Assembly: GCA_035315065.1 (NCBI GenBank)
Contig: DATFYM010000014.1
Coordinates: forward strand, 1-11,882
Source of the DNA: DATFYM01 sp035315065
Lineage (GTDB): Bacteria > Acidobacteriota > Terriglobia > UBA7540
Direction: 5' to 3'
DNA length: 11,882 bases
The translations under genes were made by a program, and so were the position numbers. The first letter of the stretch is position 1, and the number at the start of each line of letters is the position of its first letter. Below, piece after piece: positions 1 through 7,201 of this stretch. Below the pieces are notes generated by a model that saw nothing but the letters and a program-made list of their open reading frames with translations, did no database searches and was not told where the DNA came from.

Positions 1-251
1 CCGGGGTCGCCGATGGCTCCCAGCAGAATCGCATCCGTGGCGCGAAGCAGGTTGAGGGCGTTGGCAGGCATCATAAGACCGTGCCGGAAGTAGTACTCCG
101 ACCCCCAGTCGTACATGTGGAAATCGAACCGAATGCTGAACCTCTTGCCGATCGGTTCGAGCACTTGGAGAGCAGCAGGAACCACCTCGCGCCCGATACC
201 ATCTCCGGGAATCACCGCGATCCGAAAGCTCCTGGCGTCGTTTTGCTGCAT
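1..251 (-). CDS. Tartrate/D-malate/3-isopropylmalate dehydrogenase family protein, N-terminal part only
   Basis: These are the first 83 codons of a gene that leaves the window on the left. The family oxidatively decarboxylates 2-hydroxy acids (isopropylmalate, D-malate, tartrate) with NAD(P) and a divalent metal in the cytoplasm. Near the N-terminus the protein has the family's first strand and loop, IAVIPGDGIGREV (residues 11-23). At residues 48-61 it reads DWGSEYYFRHGLMM followed by Pro, which resembles the tartrate/D-malate dehydrogenase branch (TtuC/DmlA-like) more than LeuB. It then has DAILLGAIGDP at the edge. The ATG at 251 is preceded by AAAGGAG (plus-strand 256-262), five bases from the start, which settles the start. 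The catalytic Arg, Lys/Tyr and Asp residues lie outside the window, so substrate is not decided. Family assignment is firm; the branch is inference from one motif. Confidence 0.87.
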   Translation of the reverse strand, partial: MQQNDARSFRIAVIPGDGIGREVVPAALQVLEPIGKRFSIRFDFHMYDWGSEYYFRHGLMMPANALNLLRATDAILLGAIGDP

Positions 252-310
252 GGATTCTCCTTTGGGGGCCGCCCGCCGTCGGCCTCAAGCTCAATCATAT
301 TATATATGGC

Positions 311-427
311 GACAGAAGTCGGGTCGCATGTGGGGGTACGGCTTGCCGTACCCTCTTCTTGCATCGTGCGCGACCGAACCAAGAGGGTACGGCAAGCCGT
401 ACCCCTACATGCGACCCGACTTTTGTC
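311..427. repeat. Long foldback with 47-bp arms and nested palindromes
   Basis: Positions 311-357 and 381-427 are reverse complements. The only non-Watson-Crick positions are 315/423 and 332/406, both G-U pairs in plus-strand RNA. The loop is 23 nt. Each arm contains its own palindrome, GGGTACGGC-(TT or AA)-GCCGTACCC (334-353 and 385-404). The element therefore has two alternative folds: one long hairpin or two short ones. It lies 60 nt upstream of the dehydrogenase start, outside any credible gene. There is no transposase and no clear target-site duplication. It is probably a REP- or MITE-like non-autonomous repeat. Confidence 0.85.
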
Positions 428-490
428 GTCCGGTATAGATGATCGGACGAACGGGGGTAGGTCGGTCCGCTTCCTAATCATCATGCTGGT

Positions 491-527
491 TCATCGCCAC
501 GGGAGCGAAAGCGAACGACGGCGATGA
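491..527. repeat. Short inverted repeat
   Basis: TCATCGCC (491-498) and GGCGATGA (520-527) are perfect complements separated by 21 nt. It lies in the non-coding stretch 252-797. That stretch otherwise holds the 311-427 foldback and a possible promoter near 578, and shows no credible gene. No T-tract follows on either strand, so a terminator role is not supported. Confidence 0.4.
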
Positions 528-563
528 GACACAACCCGACTACGCTGACCTCAACTTATTGCT

Positions 564-606
564 GACCAAAAATGGTCTTGACTTTGGGGTTCCTATCCCA
601 AATCAT
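564..606 (+). promoter_or_regulatory. Possible sigma70-type promoter with adjoining palindrome
   Basis: TTGACT (578-583, five of six matches to the -35 consensus) and AATCAT (601-606, four of six matches to -10) are 17 nt apart and point towards the gene at 798. Directly upstream, GACCA-AAAA-TGGTC (564-577) is a perfect palindrome touching the -35 box, a plausible operator. The leader would be about 185 nt long. The -10 match is weak, so this is a suggestion only. Confidence 0.3.
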
Positions 607-797
607 AAACCTTCGTGAGAGTAGATACGATCAGCAACTTGAGGACGCCCGGACAACCAGACCCGCTCAGGGGCACCCATCAAGCAATCGAGCCTTTCCG
701 GTGCCAGCAGGGAAAGCAAAGGATAGAATCGAGGCGCCGCCGGCCTGAGGAATCACGACTCCGGGCTAGACTCTACCGCCACGAAAAGGGGGCCACT

Positions 798-1676
798 ATG
801 CCTGCATATGCGAACATTCAAGCTTTCATGCAACGCGTGAGGGATGTCAACTCGCACTTCGAATGGGTGAAGACGAGCTCGCTGAGACCATTGATCAACG
901 TTCTGAACGACACTAATGGGTCCTTGCAACAGGTTCGAAACGCCCTGACAGCACTTCTCCCGGCCAAGTCGCTAAAGTACAAAAACGCGCTCTATTACTT
1001 GCTGGGAACCTATCCAGGGCTGTCAGTCTTTCCAAACAGCATTAATTTCGGGCCGCTGGGCAAGCTCAACGCAGCACAGTTCCCCCTGACCAACTTGCCG
1101 AACCCTTACGATCCGTCCTATCCGACGCTTGACCGCATCGTCCCACCGTCCAACTTCCTGAACATGACCGTCGAAGGGTACCTCATCTCCAACCCGGCGG
1201 CGGGAGTGATTCTGATTCATCTCTCGAGCCACGATAACGGCATGAATGAGATGTTCAACGGCGAAAAATGCATCGATCACATCAAGTCCGTGCTCCGCGT
1301 GGCATCTGACAATAACTGCGACCTCTGCATTTTATATATGACGAACCCCCCGGTACTGCCAGCACTGCAACCTGAGGTGAATGCATTCAACAACCCAACT
1401 CTCGTGCTCGAACCGCAGGTCCACATGGGTACGGCAAAACAGCAATTCCTGACGTTTGCGCAGAATCACGCCAATCTCGTGGTCATGGGTTTCGACGGAA
1501 CGGTCTGCGTCCCGGCCAATCTATTTGGCGTTGCCGAAAAGGACTTCAACGGCGGCTGGGCACGCCCACTGACAACCGTGTCGAATGTCGTGACGTCGCG
1601 AGCCGTGGTGGTCTCGACCGGAACCATCTACTCGAAGGGTGCTCACCAATATTGGGGTTCCCTAAACAACACTTAA
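798..1676 (+). CDS. Hypothetical protein, possibly a divergent isochorismatase-like (cysteine hydrolase) fold
   Basis: This 292-residue soluble protein has no signal peptide or membrane segment. I do not recognise the family with certainty. The C-terminal half resembles the isochorismatase-like hydrolase fold. It has a hydrophobic strand, GVILIHL (136-142), where the family has its catalytic-Asp strand. It also has LVVMGFDGTVCV (from about 227), which looks like the G-x-x-T-x-C-V loop bearing the nucleophile; the Cys here is residue 237. The expected Asp is replaced by His141. The N-terminal 130 residues are helical in composition and have no recognised motif. The ATG at 798 follows an AAAAGGGGG purine tract. 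An in-frame GTG at 615 would add an Arg-rich, low-complexity extension and is less likely. The gene converges on the lactonase gene. The function is unknown and the fold call is tentative. Confidence 0.6.
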   Translation: MPAYANIQAFMQRVRDVNSHFEWVKTSSLRPLINVLNDTNGSLQQVRNALTALLPAKSLKYKNALYYLLGTYPGLSVFPNSINFGPLGKLNAAQFPLTNLPNPYDPSYPTLDRIVPPSNFLNMTVEGYLISNPAAGVILIHLSSHDNGMNEMFNGEKCIDHIKSVLRVASDNNCDLCILYMTNPPVLPALQPEVNAFNNPTLVLEPQVHMGTAKQQFLTFAQNHANLVVMGFDGTVCVPANLFGVAEKDFNGGWARPLTTVSNVVTSRAVVVSTGTIYSKGAHQYWGSLNNT

Positions 1677-1778
1677 GGGCGACCTGCAGGACCCTGCGGA
1701 CTGGGCAAAGGGATCTCAAGCGCTTGCCTATGAACCCAGGCTTAGTCCTCGGGTTCACAAGTACGGCCACGTATTGCC

Positions 1779-1937
1779 TGACCCCTCACCCGTCGCTTCG
1801 CGCCACCCTCTCCCCAAGGGAGAGGGAAGTTTCTCTTTAATCTACAGCCCTCTCCCTCGGGGAGAGGGAAGTTTCTCTTTAATCTACAGCCCTCTCCCTC
1901 GGGGAGAGGGTGGCGCGAAGCGACGGGTGAGGGGTCA
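1779..1937. repeat. 37-bp perfect inverted repeat enclosing two 42-bp tandem repeats
   Basis: Positions 1779-1815 and 1901-1937 are perfect reverse complements (37 bp). Between them a 42-bp unit occurs twice in tandem (1821-1862 and 1863-1904), and the first six bases of a third copy follow at 1905. Each unit itself carries CCCTCTCCC and GAGAGGG, so small hairpins can also form. The element fills the gap between two convergent genes (1677-1971), where I see no other feature. It could serve as a two-way transcription barrier but has no terminal T-tract. The arms are of the CCCTCACCC/CCCTCTCCC kind, which are commonly dispersed in bacterial genomes. Confidence 0.88.
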
Positions 1938-1971
1938 CGTCACATGTTAGTGTACTAATGAAATCGAGCAC

Positions 1972-3246
1972 TTAGATAAGGAAAATAATCATCGCCGCGG
2001 TACCCACGGGTGTGTATTGGCCGGTGAAGGTCAGCGCTCCGGTCCGGCGATTAACTCGGAACGTGGTGATGTTGTCGGCGCGCTGGTTGCACGAGTAGAG
2101 GAAATTGCCGCTGGGATCGATATTGAACGTCCGCGGATAATCGCCCCGCGTCCACTCTTCGCCGGCAAAGGTGAGCGTTCCAGTGGCGGGGTCGATGGTG
2201 AACCAGGCGATGCTATCGTGCAGGCGGTTCGCGGCGTAGAGGACCTTTCCGTCGGCGGAGGTCATCAGTCCCGAAGTGTAATTCGTGCCGACAAAGCCCT
2301 TGGGCAGAGTGGAGACCGTCTGTTTCGGCGTCAGCCTGCCGTTCTTCGCGTCGTAGTCGTAGGTGACGAGCGTCGAGGCTTCTTCCTGAACGGAATAGAA
2401 CCACCGGCCGTTGGGATGAAACGTAAAGTGCCGCGGTCCGTCTCCAGGAGGCAGCACGACGGAGGGAGGATCGTTGGGAATCAGCTTCCCCTTATCGGCG
2501 TCAAACTGCCAGGTGAAAATGCGATCGAGTCCGAGATCAGGGGAGAACACGAAGCGGCCCGCCGGGTCACTCTGGATCATGTGCGCGTGCGGGTGATCGT
2601 GGCCGCTGATGGCGAAACTTCCTTTTGGCCCACTGGTCGCATGGTCCGGGCCCACGGTGCCTTGGTTTTCGATCACGTCCGTGGCGGGACCCAACTCGCC
2701 ATTGGCGCGAATGGGAAGCACCGTCACCGTTCCTCCCTTGTAGTTGGCTGCCAACGCGAACTTGCCGGAAGGGTGGATGCTCAGGTGCGCCGGGCCGCCG
2801 GCCCCTTCCGAGCTGACAACGTTGAGCAAAGTCAGACGCCCGGTGCCGCGATCGATGGCATAGGCGTTGACCGAACCGGAGCTCGTGCCCTGAAAGCCCG
2901 AGACTTCGTTGGCAGAGTAGAGGTGCGTGCGCGAGGGATCGAAGGCGAGGCAAGCTGGGTTCGCGTCATTCGGAAAGACCTCCCGTTGCTTCAGAACCCC
3001 GGTAGCAGGGTTCATCTCCATCAGGTAAATCCCCTGCCCGCGGCCCTTGGCGCCTTCCGGGCCTTGCGGCGAACTGTAGGTACCAACGTAGGCCAGGACC
3101 GGGCGCGGGGGCGACGCGTTCTCTCGCGCCTCCGACGCTGCGAGTGCCGACGCCGTGACGGCCAAACCTGCCGCGTCTTTCAGGAACCTCCGCCGAGTAG
3201 TCGTGCCGAGGGCCCCGCCCTGGTAACCCGATTCGCCCTGCGTCAT
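1972..3246 (-). CDS. Tat-exported lactonase family beta-propeller protein (YbhE/6-phosphogluconolactonase-like)
   Basis: This 424-residue protein belongs to the seven-bladed lactonase family that includes 6-phosphogluconolactonase Pgl/YbhE and muconate-lactonizing-like enzymes. The N-terminus has a twin-arginine motif, TRRRFLK (17-23), followed by an Ala-rich hydrophobic stretch to about residue 40, which predicts export of a folded protein. Family landmarks are YVGTYSS (53-59), GGPAHLSIHPSGKF (150-163), HPHAHMIQ (218-225), GDGPRHFTFHPNGR (268-281), PRTFNIDPSGNFLY (371-384) and a C-terminal VGTAAMIIFL. The repeated phrases of the type D-P-x-T-G-x-L-T mark the blades. The start at 3246 has a GAGGAG ribosome site seven bases upstream (plus-strand 3254-3259). 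Export makes a role in the cytoplasmic pentose phosphate pathway unlikely; a periplasmic sugar-lactone substrate is my inference. The gene is divergent from the glutaminase gene. Confidence 0.9.
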   Translation of the reverse strand: MTQGESGYQGGALGTTTRRRFLKDAAGLAVTASALAASEARENASPPRPVLAYVGTYSSPQGPEGAKGRGQGIYLMEMNPATGVLKQREVFPNDANPACLAFDPSRTHLYSANEVSGFQGTSSGSVNAYAIDRGTGRLTLLNVVSSEGAGGPAHLSIHPSGKFALAANYKGGTVTVLPIRANGELGPATDVIENQGTVGPDHATSGPKGSFAISGHDHPHAHMIQSDPAGRFVFSPDLGLDRIFTWQFDADKGKLIPNDPPSVVLPPGDGPRHFTFHPNGRWFYSVQEEASTLVTYDYDAKNGRLTPKQTVSTLPKGFVGTNYTSGLMTSADGKVLYAANRLHDSIAWFTIDPATGTLTFAGEEWTRGDYPRTFNIDPSGNFLYSCNQRADNITTFRVNRRTGALTFTGQYTPVGTAAMIIFLI

Positions 3247-3296
3247 CCCAGGTCTCCTCTCGCGGTTGCAGAAATGTTGGTAATCCAGAATGGCAG

Positions 3297-3325
3297 ATTA
3301 TGGGGTCATTCGAGGCAGAAGGCAA
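3297..3325 (-). promoter_or_regulatory. Possible promoter of the lactonase gene
   Basis: Read on the minus strand, TTGCCT (3325-3320) and CATAAT (3302-3297) are 17 nt apart, with four and five matches to the sigma70 -35 and -10 boxes. Transcription would start near 3290 and give a leader of about 45 nt before the ribosome site and ATG at 3246. The position and spacing are right; there is no experimental support. Confidence 0.42.
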
Positions 3326-3449
3326 GCCTGGGAAAGCAGTAGGCACGCGACGGTGAAGCTGTGACACGGCCTGAGAATAAACCGTCAAGTGCTCGCTGTG
3401 AGAAAACCACTGAACGCGGCTGCCAGCCTGAGCGCCAGCCGCAGTTCAA

Positions 3450-3458
3450 TGCTATGAT
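3450..3458 (+). promoter_or_regulatory. Possible extended -10 promoter of the glutaminase-PduS-PduT operon
   Basis: TGCTATGAT fits the extended -10 pattern TG-n-TATAAT with five of six core matches, about 75 nt upstream of the ATG at 3535. No convincing -35 box precedes it, as is usual for extended -10 promoters. Together with the divergent candidate at 3297-3325 it would account for the 288-nt region 3247-3534, in which I see nothing else. Confidence 0.33.
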
Positions 3459-3534
3459 GCGACAGGGATCTGCGAGTGGGGTTCGGAGAAGGCAGCCTCG
3501 AATCTGAGCCGACCGGGAGGGATCGTAACTTCTT

Positions 3535-5625
3535 ATGCTATTTCGCTTGAGTCTGACCTTGGCACTTCTGGGGACGCTGTCGACTAACCTAGCTCATGGA
3601 GAGCAGGAAAACGGCTTCCGTCCCCCCGCCGTTCCGCTGGTAACCTGCGACCCCTACTTCAGCGTCTGGTCGTTTGCGGACCGCCTCACCGGCGATGCCA
3701 CACGCCACTGGACGGGAGCCAAGCAGTCCCTTACCAGCATGGTACGGGTGGACGGGAAGACCTACCGCGTGATGGGCGACGAACCGGAGACTGTCCCGGC
3801 ACTGAACCAGGTGGGCGTTACCGTGTGGCCTACCCGTACGGTCTACGATTTCGAGGGTGGCGGGGTCCACGTTACGCTTACCTTTATGACGCCGATGCTG
3901 CCTCGTGACCTCGATCTGATGTCGCGGCCCGCGACCTACCTGACTTGGCAGGTTCACTCCACGGATGGCAATCCGCACGACACCTCAATCTACTTTGACG
4001 CTTCCGCCGAATTGGCCGTGAACACGCCGGAGCAAGCAGTAGTCTGGCGACACGAGGAAGTCCCTGGGCTCAAGGTCATGCGAATCGGAGCGCGCGATCG
4101 TCAGCAGGTGCTGGACAGAAGGGGTGACGACCTCAGGATCGATTGGGGTTACGTCTACGTCGCGGTGCCCGAAGGTTTTGCGCCGGGTGAGGTGATTGCC
4201 GATCACCATTCCTCTCGCCAGAGTTTTGTTTCGGACGGCTCGGTGCCACCAACGGACGATGTCCGGCAGCCGCGCGCCGTCACCGACGGCTTGCCGGTGA
4301 TGGCAGTCTCCATGCGACTGGGGCCGGTGGCGTCGCAGCCAGTCGAGCGGTATGTGATCCTGGCCTATGACGACATCTGGTCCATCGAGTACATGAATCA
4401 GCGTTTGCGCGGCTACTGGCGGCGGAATGGTGCCCAGGCGAAGGACCTACTCGAGTGGGCGGCCAGGGACTACGCGTCCGTTGACCAGCGCTGCCGCACC
4501 TTCGACGAAGATCTCATGGCCGACCTCAAGCGGGAAGGCGGGGAAGAATACGCGCGCCTCGCCTCTTTGGCCTACCGGCAAAGCCTGGCGGCCAACAAGT
4601 TGGTGGCAGGCCCGAATGGTGAACCCTTTTTCTTCCCGAAGGAGAACTTCAGTAACGGGTGTATTGCTACGGTGGACGTGATTTATCCCGGAGCCCCACT
4701 CCTGTTGCTGATGAATCCCAAATTACTGGAGGCGCAACTTATCCCGGTGCTGGAATATGCTCAATCCGGGCGCTGGCATTTCCCCTTTGCTCCTCACGAT
4801 CTCGGGACTTATCCCCTGGCGGATGGGCAGGTCTACGGGGGCAGGGAGAGGACCGAAGAGGATCAGATGCCGGTGGAAGAGAGTGGCAACATGCTGATTT
4901 TGGTGGCAGCGCTCGCTAAGGCGGAAGGCAACGCTGGCTTCGCGCAGAAGTACTGGCCGCTGCTCGCTCAGTGGGCTGAATACCTCAGGAAAGAAGGGCT
5001 GGATCCAGCGAACCAACTCTGCACCGACGATTTTGCCGGTCACCTGGCACACAACGCCAACCTGTCGCTCAAGGCCATCGAAGCTCTCGCTGGCTATGCC
5101 ATGCTGTCGAAAATGATGGACAAGAACGACGAAGCCGCCGATTACGCCAGAACGGCGCAAGACTTTGCGACCCAGTGGTTGAAGATGGCAGCCGACGGCG
5201 ATCACTTTCGGCTGGCCTTCGATAAGCCCGGGACCTGGAGTCAGAAGTACAACCTGGTTTGGGATAAGTTGCTGGGTTATAAACTCTTTCCGGACACATT
5301 GGCCGAACAAGAGATCAAGTTCTACGAGAGCAAGCTCGACCGCTTCGGCTTACCGCTTGACAACCGCAAGGCTTACACAAAGCTCGACTGGGAGCTTTGG
5401 ACGGCCACGCTGGCGGAATCACAGGCAGATTTTCAAAAGCTACTCTCGCCTATCTACAACTGGCTGAGCGACTCGCCGAGTCGGGTACCGCTCACTGACT
5501 GGTACTGGACCACCGACGGCAAACAAGCCGGATTCCAAGCTCGATCCGTGCTGGGTGGAGTTTATATCAAGATGTTAGCCGCCCCCGAAGTATGGAAGAA
5601 GTGGGCGAGTCCGCCAAAGAAATGA
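3535..5625 (+). CDS. Secreted glutaminase-domain protein (GtaA-like; DUF4964/DUF5127/DUF4965/DUF1793)
   Basis: This 696-residue exported protein is of the family named after fungal glutaminase A, which deamidates glutamine outside the cell; bacterial members are mostly untested. Residues 1-22 form a signal peptide (LFRLSLTLALLGTL core, cleavage probably after AHG). The order of domains, by family knowledge and approximate, is DUF4964 (about 25-95, with VPLVTCDPYFSVWS), DUF5127 (about 95-330), DUF4965 (about 335-510, with FSNGCIATVDVIYPG around residue 374 and TDDFAGHLAHNANLSLKAI from 497) and DUF1793 (about 515-690). The C-terminal half would be an alpha-helical toroid like those of glycoside hydrolases, so a carbohydrate substrate is also possible. 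A GGGAGG tract lies 14 nt before the ATG, which is rather far. The stop codon overlaps an ATG of the next frame (5622), suggesting one transcript with the PduS-like gene. Length is normal for the family. Confidence 0.9.
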   Translation: MLFRLSLTLALLGTLSTNLAHGEQENGFRPPAVPLVTCDPYFSVWSFADRLTGDATRHWTGAKQSLTSMVRVDGKTYRVMGDEPETVPALNQVGVTVWPTRTVYDFEGGGVHVTLTFMTPMLPRDLDLMSRPATYLTWQVHSTDGNPHDTSIYFDASAELAVNTPEQAVVWRHEEVPGLKVMRIGARDRQQVLDRRGDDLRIDWGYVYVAVPEGFAPGEVIADHHSSRQSFVSDGSVPPTDDVRQPRAVTDGLPVMAVSMRLGPVASQPVERYVILAYDDIWSIEYMNQRLRGYWRRNGAQAKDLLEWAARDYASVDQRCRTFDEDLMADLKREGGEEYARLASLAYRQSLAANKLVAGPNGEPFFFPKENFSNGCIATVDVIYPGAPLLLLMNPKLLEAQLIPVLEYAQSGRWHFPFAPHDLGTYPLADGQVYGGRERTEEDQMPVEESGNMLILVAALAKAEGNAGFAQKYWPLLAQWAEYLRKEGLDPANQLCTDDFAGHLAHNANLSLKAIEALAGYAMLSKMMDKNDEAADYARTAQDFATQWLKMAADGDHFRLAFDKPGTWSQKYNLVWDKLLGYKLFPDTLAEQEIKFYESKLDRFGLPLDNRKAYTKLDWELWTATLAESQADFQKLLSPIYNWLSDSPSRVPLTDWYWTTDGKQAGFQARSVLGGVYIKMLAAPEVWKKWASPPKK

Positions 5626-5681
5626 TGCGCTCGCTGTTGACCCTATTCGGAACAACGAGCGCTACGGGAGAGCGGATCAAG

Positions 5682-6998
5682 ATGGCGACGCTCAGCGAAA
5701 AGCTGAAATCGTGCGGAGTGGTAGGCGCGGGCGGGGCAGGATTCCCGACCTCCGTCAAGGCAAGCAACCGGGTAGAGTACGTCATTGCCAACGGCGCCGA
5801 ATGCGAACCGCTTCTCCACAAAGACGCCCAACTGATGGCTCACTCCCCGGCCGAAATCGTGTCCGGTATGAGGCTGATGATGGAGGCCACGGGGGCACGG
5901 CGTGGCAAGTTCGGCGTGAAGCAAAAGAACGCGGCGGCAATGGAGGCTATCCAGAGCCACCTCCGCAATGCGCCCGTCGATATGGTGACTCTGGGCGACT
6001 TCTATCCTTCCGGGGACGAATTCGAACTCGTGCCGGCGGCCACAGGAAGGCTGGTCCCTCCGGGCGGAATTCCCCTTCAGGTGGGTTGCGTGGTCAGCAA
6101 TGTGGAAACGCTGTATAACGTGCACCGCGCCGAGAGCGAGATTCCCGTCACCCACAAGTTTCTCACCGTTGGTGGAGCGGTGCGAACCGCGAAGTCGTTC
6201 TGGGTTCCGATCGGCACGCCGTTCCGCGAGCTGCTGGCGCCGGCGGGCGGCGCAAGCACGCCGGACTTCGGAATCTTCGTGAGCGGCATCATGATGGGTG
6301 CGCTCACCTTCGATCTCGACGAGGTGGTCACCAAGACCACGGGCGGGCTAATCATCCTGCCCCGCGACCACTACCTGATTTCCCGCAAGGAGCGACCACT
6401 CCCGGCCATGCATCGCATCGGGCGCTCCGCTTGCGACCAATGCAGCTATTGCACCGAGTTTTGCCCGCGCTACCTGCTGGGATACGACGTGATGCCTCAC
6501 AAGGTGATGCGAAGTCTGGCCTTCTCCCTCAGCGGAGCGGACCTTTGGAATCAATCGGCCGAGCTTTGCTGTGCCTGTGGGTTGTGCACCCTCTACGCCT
6601 GCCCGGAGGACTTGTACCCGAAAGAGGCGTGCGATCAGGCCAAGCGCGACCTGCGCGCGGCCGGCATCAAGTTCGTCCAGCAGAGGGAGCTCGAGATCCA
6701 CCCCATGAAGGAAGGTCGCCGAGTGCCGCTTTCCATGCTGCGCAAGCGGCTGAAGATTGAGGAGTACGAGCGAGAGGCGCCATTTGCCGACGTGGCGCTT
6801 CAGCCGCCATCGGTTCGGCTGAAACTCTCAAAGCTGCCGGGCGTGCCGCCCCGACCGGTGGTCCGGGTCGGGCAACGCGTGCGAGTGGGCGAACGCGTAG
6901 CCGCGCTCGCGGAAGGGGAACTGGGCGCTGACCTTCACGCCAGCATCGCCGGCACGGTAAAGGCGATCGCAGAGGACTGGGTGGAAATCGAAGCCTAG
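5682..6998 (+). CDS. pduS: PduS-like flavin/iron-sulfur oxidoreductase (RnfC-like, microcompartment-associated)
   Basis: This 438-residue homologue of PduS (about 450 residues) is related to RnfC and the NuoF subunit of complex I. PduS carries FMN and two 4Fe-4S clusters and passes electrons from NAD(P)H, classically to the cobalamin adenosyltransferase PduO, in 1,2-propanediol microcompartments. Visible here are the Gly-rich N-terminus GVVGAGGAGFPT (12-23) and NGAECEPLL (37-45) for nucleotide/flavin binding, then an SLBB-like middle (LTVGGAV, 161-167). The first cluster ligands are C251, C254, C257 and C261 (followed by P). The second are C296, C299, C302 and C307 in the x2-x2-x4 spacing. 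The C-terminal barrel-sandwich domain spans about 378-438. The ATG at 5682 is chosen because homology starts at once. An earlier ATG at 5622 overlaps the upstream stop (ATGA) and would add 20 unrelated residues. All cluster ligands are intact. Confidence 0.9.
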   Translation: MATLSEKLKSCGVVGAGGAGFPTSVKASNRVEYVIANGAECEPLLHKDAQLMAHSPAEIVSGMRLMMEATGARRGKFGVKQKNAAAMEAIQSHLRNAPVDMVTLGDFYPSGDEFELVPAATGRLVPPGGIPLQVGCVVSNVETLYNVHRAESEIPVTHKFLTVGGAVRTAKSFWVPIGTPFRELLAPAGGASTPDFGIFVSGIMMGALTFDLDEVVTKTTGGLIILPRDHYLISRKERPLPAMHRIGRSACDQCSYCTEFCPRYLLGYDVMPHKVMRSLAFSLSGADLWNQSAELCCACGLCTLYACPEDLYPKEACDQAKRDLRAAGIKFVQQRELEIHPMKEGRRVPLSMLRKRLKIEEYEREAPFADVALQPPSVRLKLSKLPGVPPRPVVRVGQRVRVGERVAALAEGELGADLHASIAGTVKAIAEDWVEIEA

Positions 6999-7049
6999 GG
7001 CCGAAGCATTGACGCCCAAAAGCTTTGGAGTAATTGCAAAAGAGCTTCC

Positions 7050-7165
7050 AACGCAGAGACGCAGAGGCGCAGAGAATAGATGGGAAGCGTTCGGAAAACA
7101 GGTGTCGTCTTCACGTCGTTCTCATTCCCATCTCTCCCATCTCTGCGCCTCTGCCCCTCTGCGTT
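7050..7165. repeat. Inverted pair of octamer tandem arrays in the PduS-PduT gap
   Basis: Three tandem octamers of type (A/G)CGCAGAG occupy 7051-7074, followed by an ATGGGA tail to 7085. The reverse complement follows at 7126-7165: an ATGGGA-type tail, then CTCTGCGC, CTCTGCCC and CTCTGCGT. The arms are about 36 and 40 bp with a 40-nt loop; the difference is a short extra copy in the tail. In a transcript running from the PduS-like to the PduT-like gene, this would form a large stem about 25 nt before the ribosome site. It fills most of the 203-nt gap. Dispersed GCAGAG-type arrays are common in bacterial genomes, so it may simply be an intergenic repeat. Confidence 0.82.
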
Positions 7166-7189
7166 CAATCTCCCTCACGCCTTCCGACC

Positions 7190-7195
7190 AGGAGG
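7190..7195 (+). promoter_or_regulatory. Ribosome binding site of the PduT-like gene
   Basis: A perfect AGGAGG lies six bases before the ATG at 7202. It decides the start: in-frame upstream codons reach back to 7034 but run through the octamer repeat and encode a composition unlike BMC proteins. Confidence 0.85.
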
Positions 7196-7201
7196 AATTC
7201 C

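Noticed and set aside
81..527. Overlapping open frames in 81-527 on both strands
   Set aside because: They are antisense to the dehydrogenase start or run through the 311-427 foldback, and they lack ribosome sites and motifs.
615..797. N-terminal extension of the 798-1676 gene from an in-frame GTG
   Set aside because: The added 61 residues are Arg-rich and low in complexity, while the ATG at 798 has a purine-rich ribosome site. The extension is probably leader DNA.
1821..1910. The 42-bp tandem units as a miniature CRISPR array
   Set aside because: The units are contiguous with no variable spacers between identical repeats, and there are no cas genes. They are plain tandem repeats inside an inverted repeat.
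2017..3342. Plus-strand open frame of about 440 codons opposite the lactonase gene
   Set aside because: The composition is Arg/Gly/Val-rich and lacks any domain. The opposite strand encodes a clear Tat-exported beta-propeller with a ribosome site and a candidate promoter.
7034..7201. Longer start for the PduT-like protein upstream of 7202
   Set aside because: It would translate the octamer repeat. The perfect AGGAGG before 7202 and the immediate match to the PduT N-terminus decide against it.
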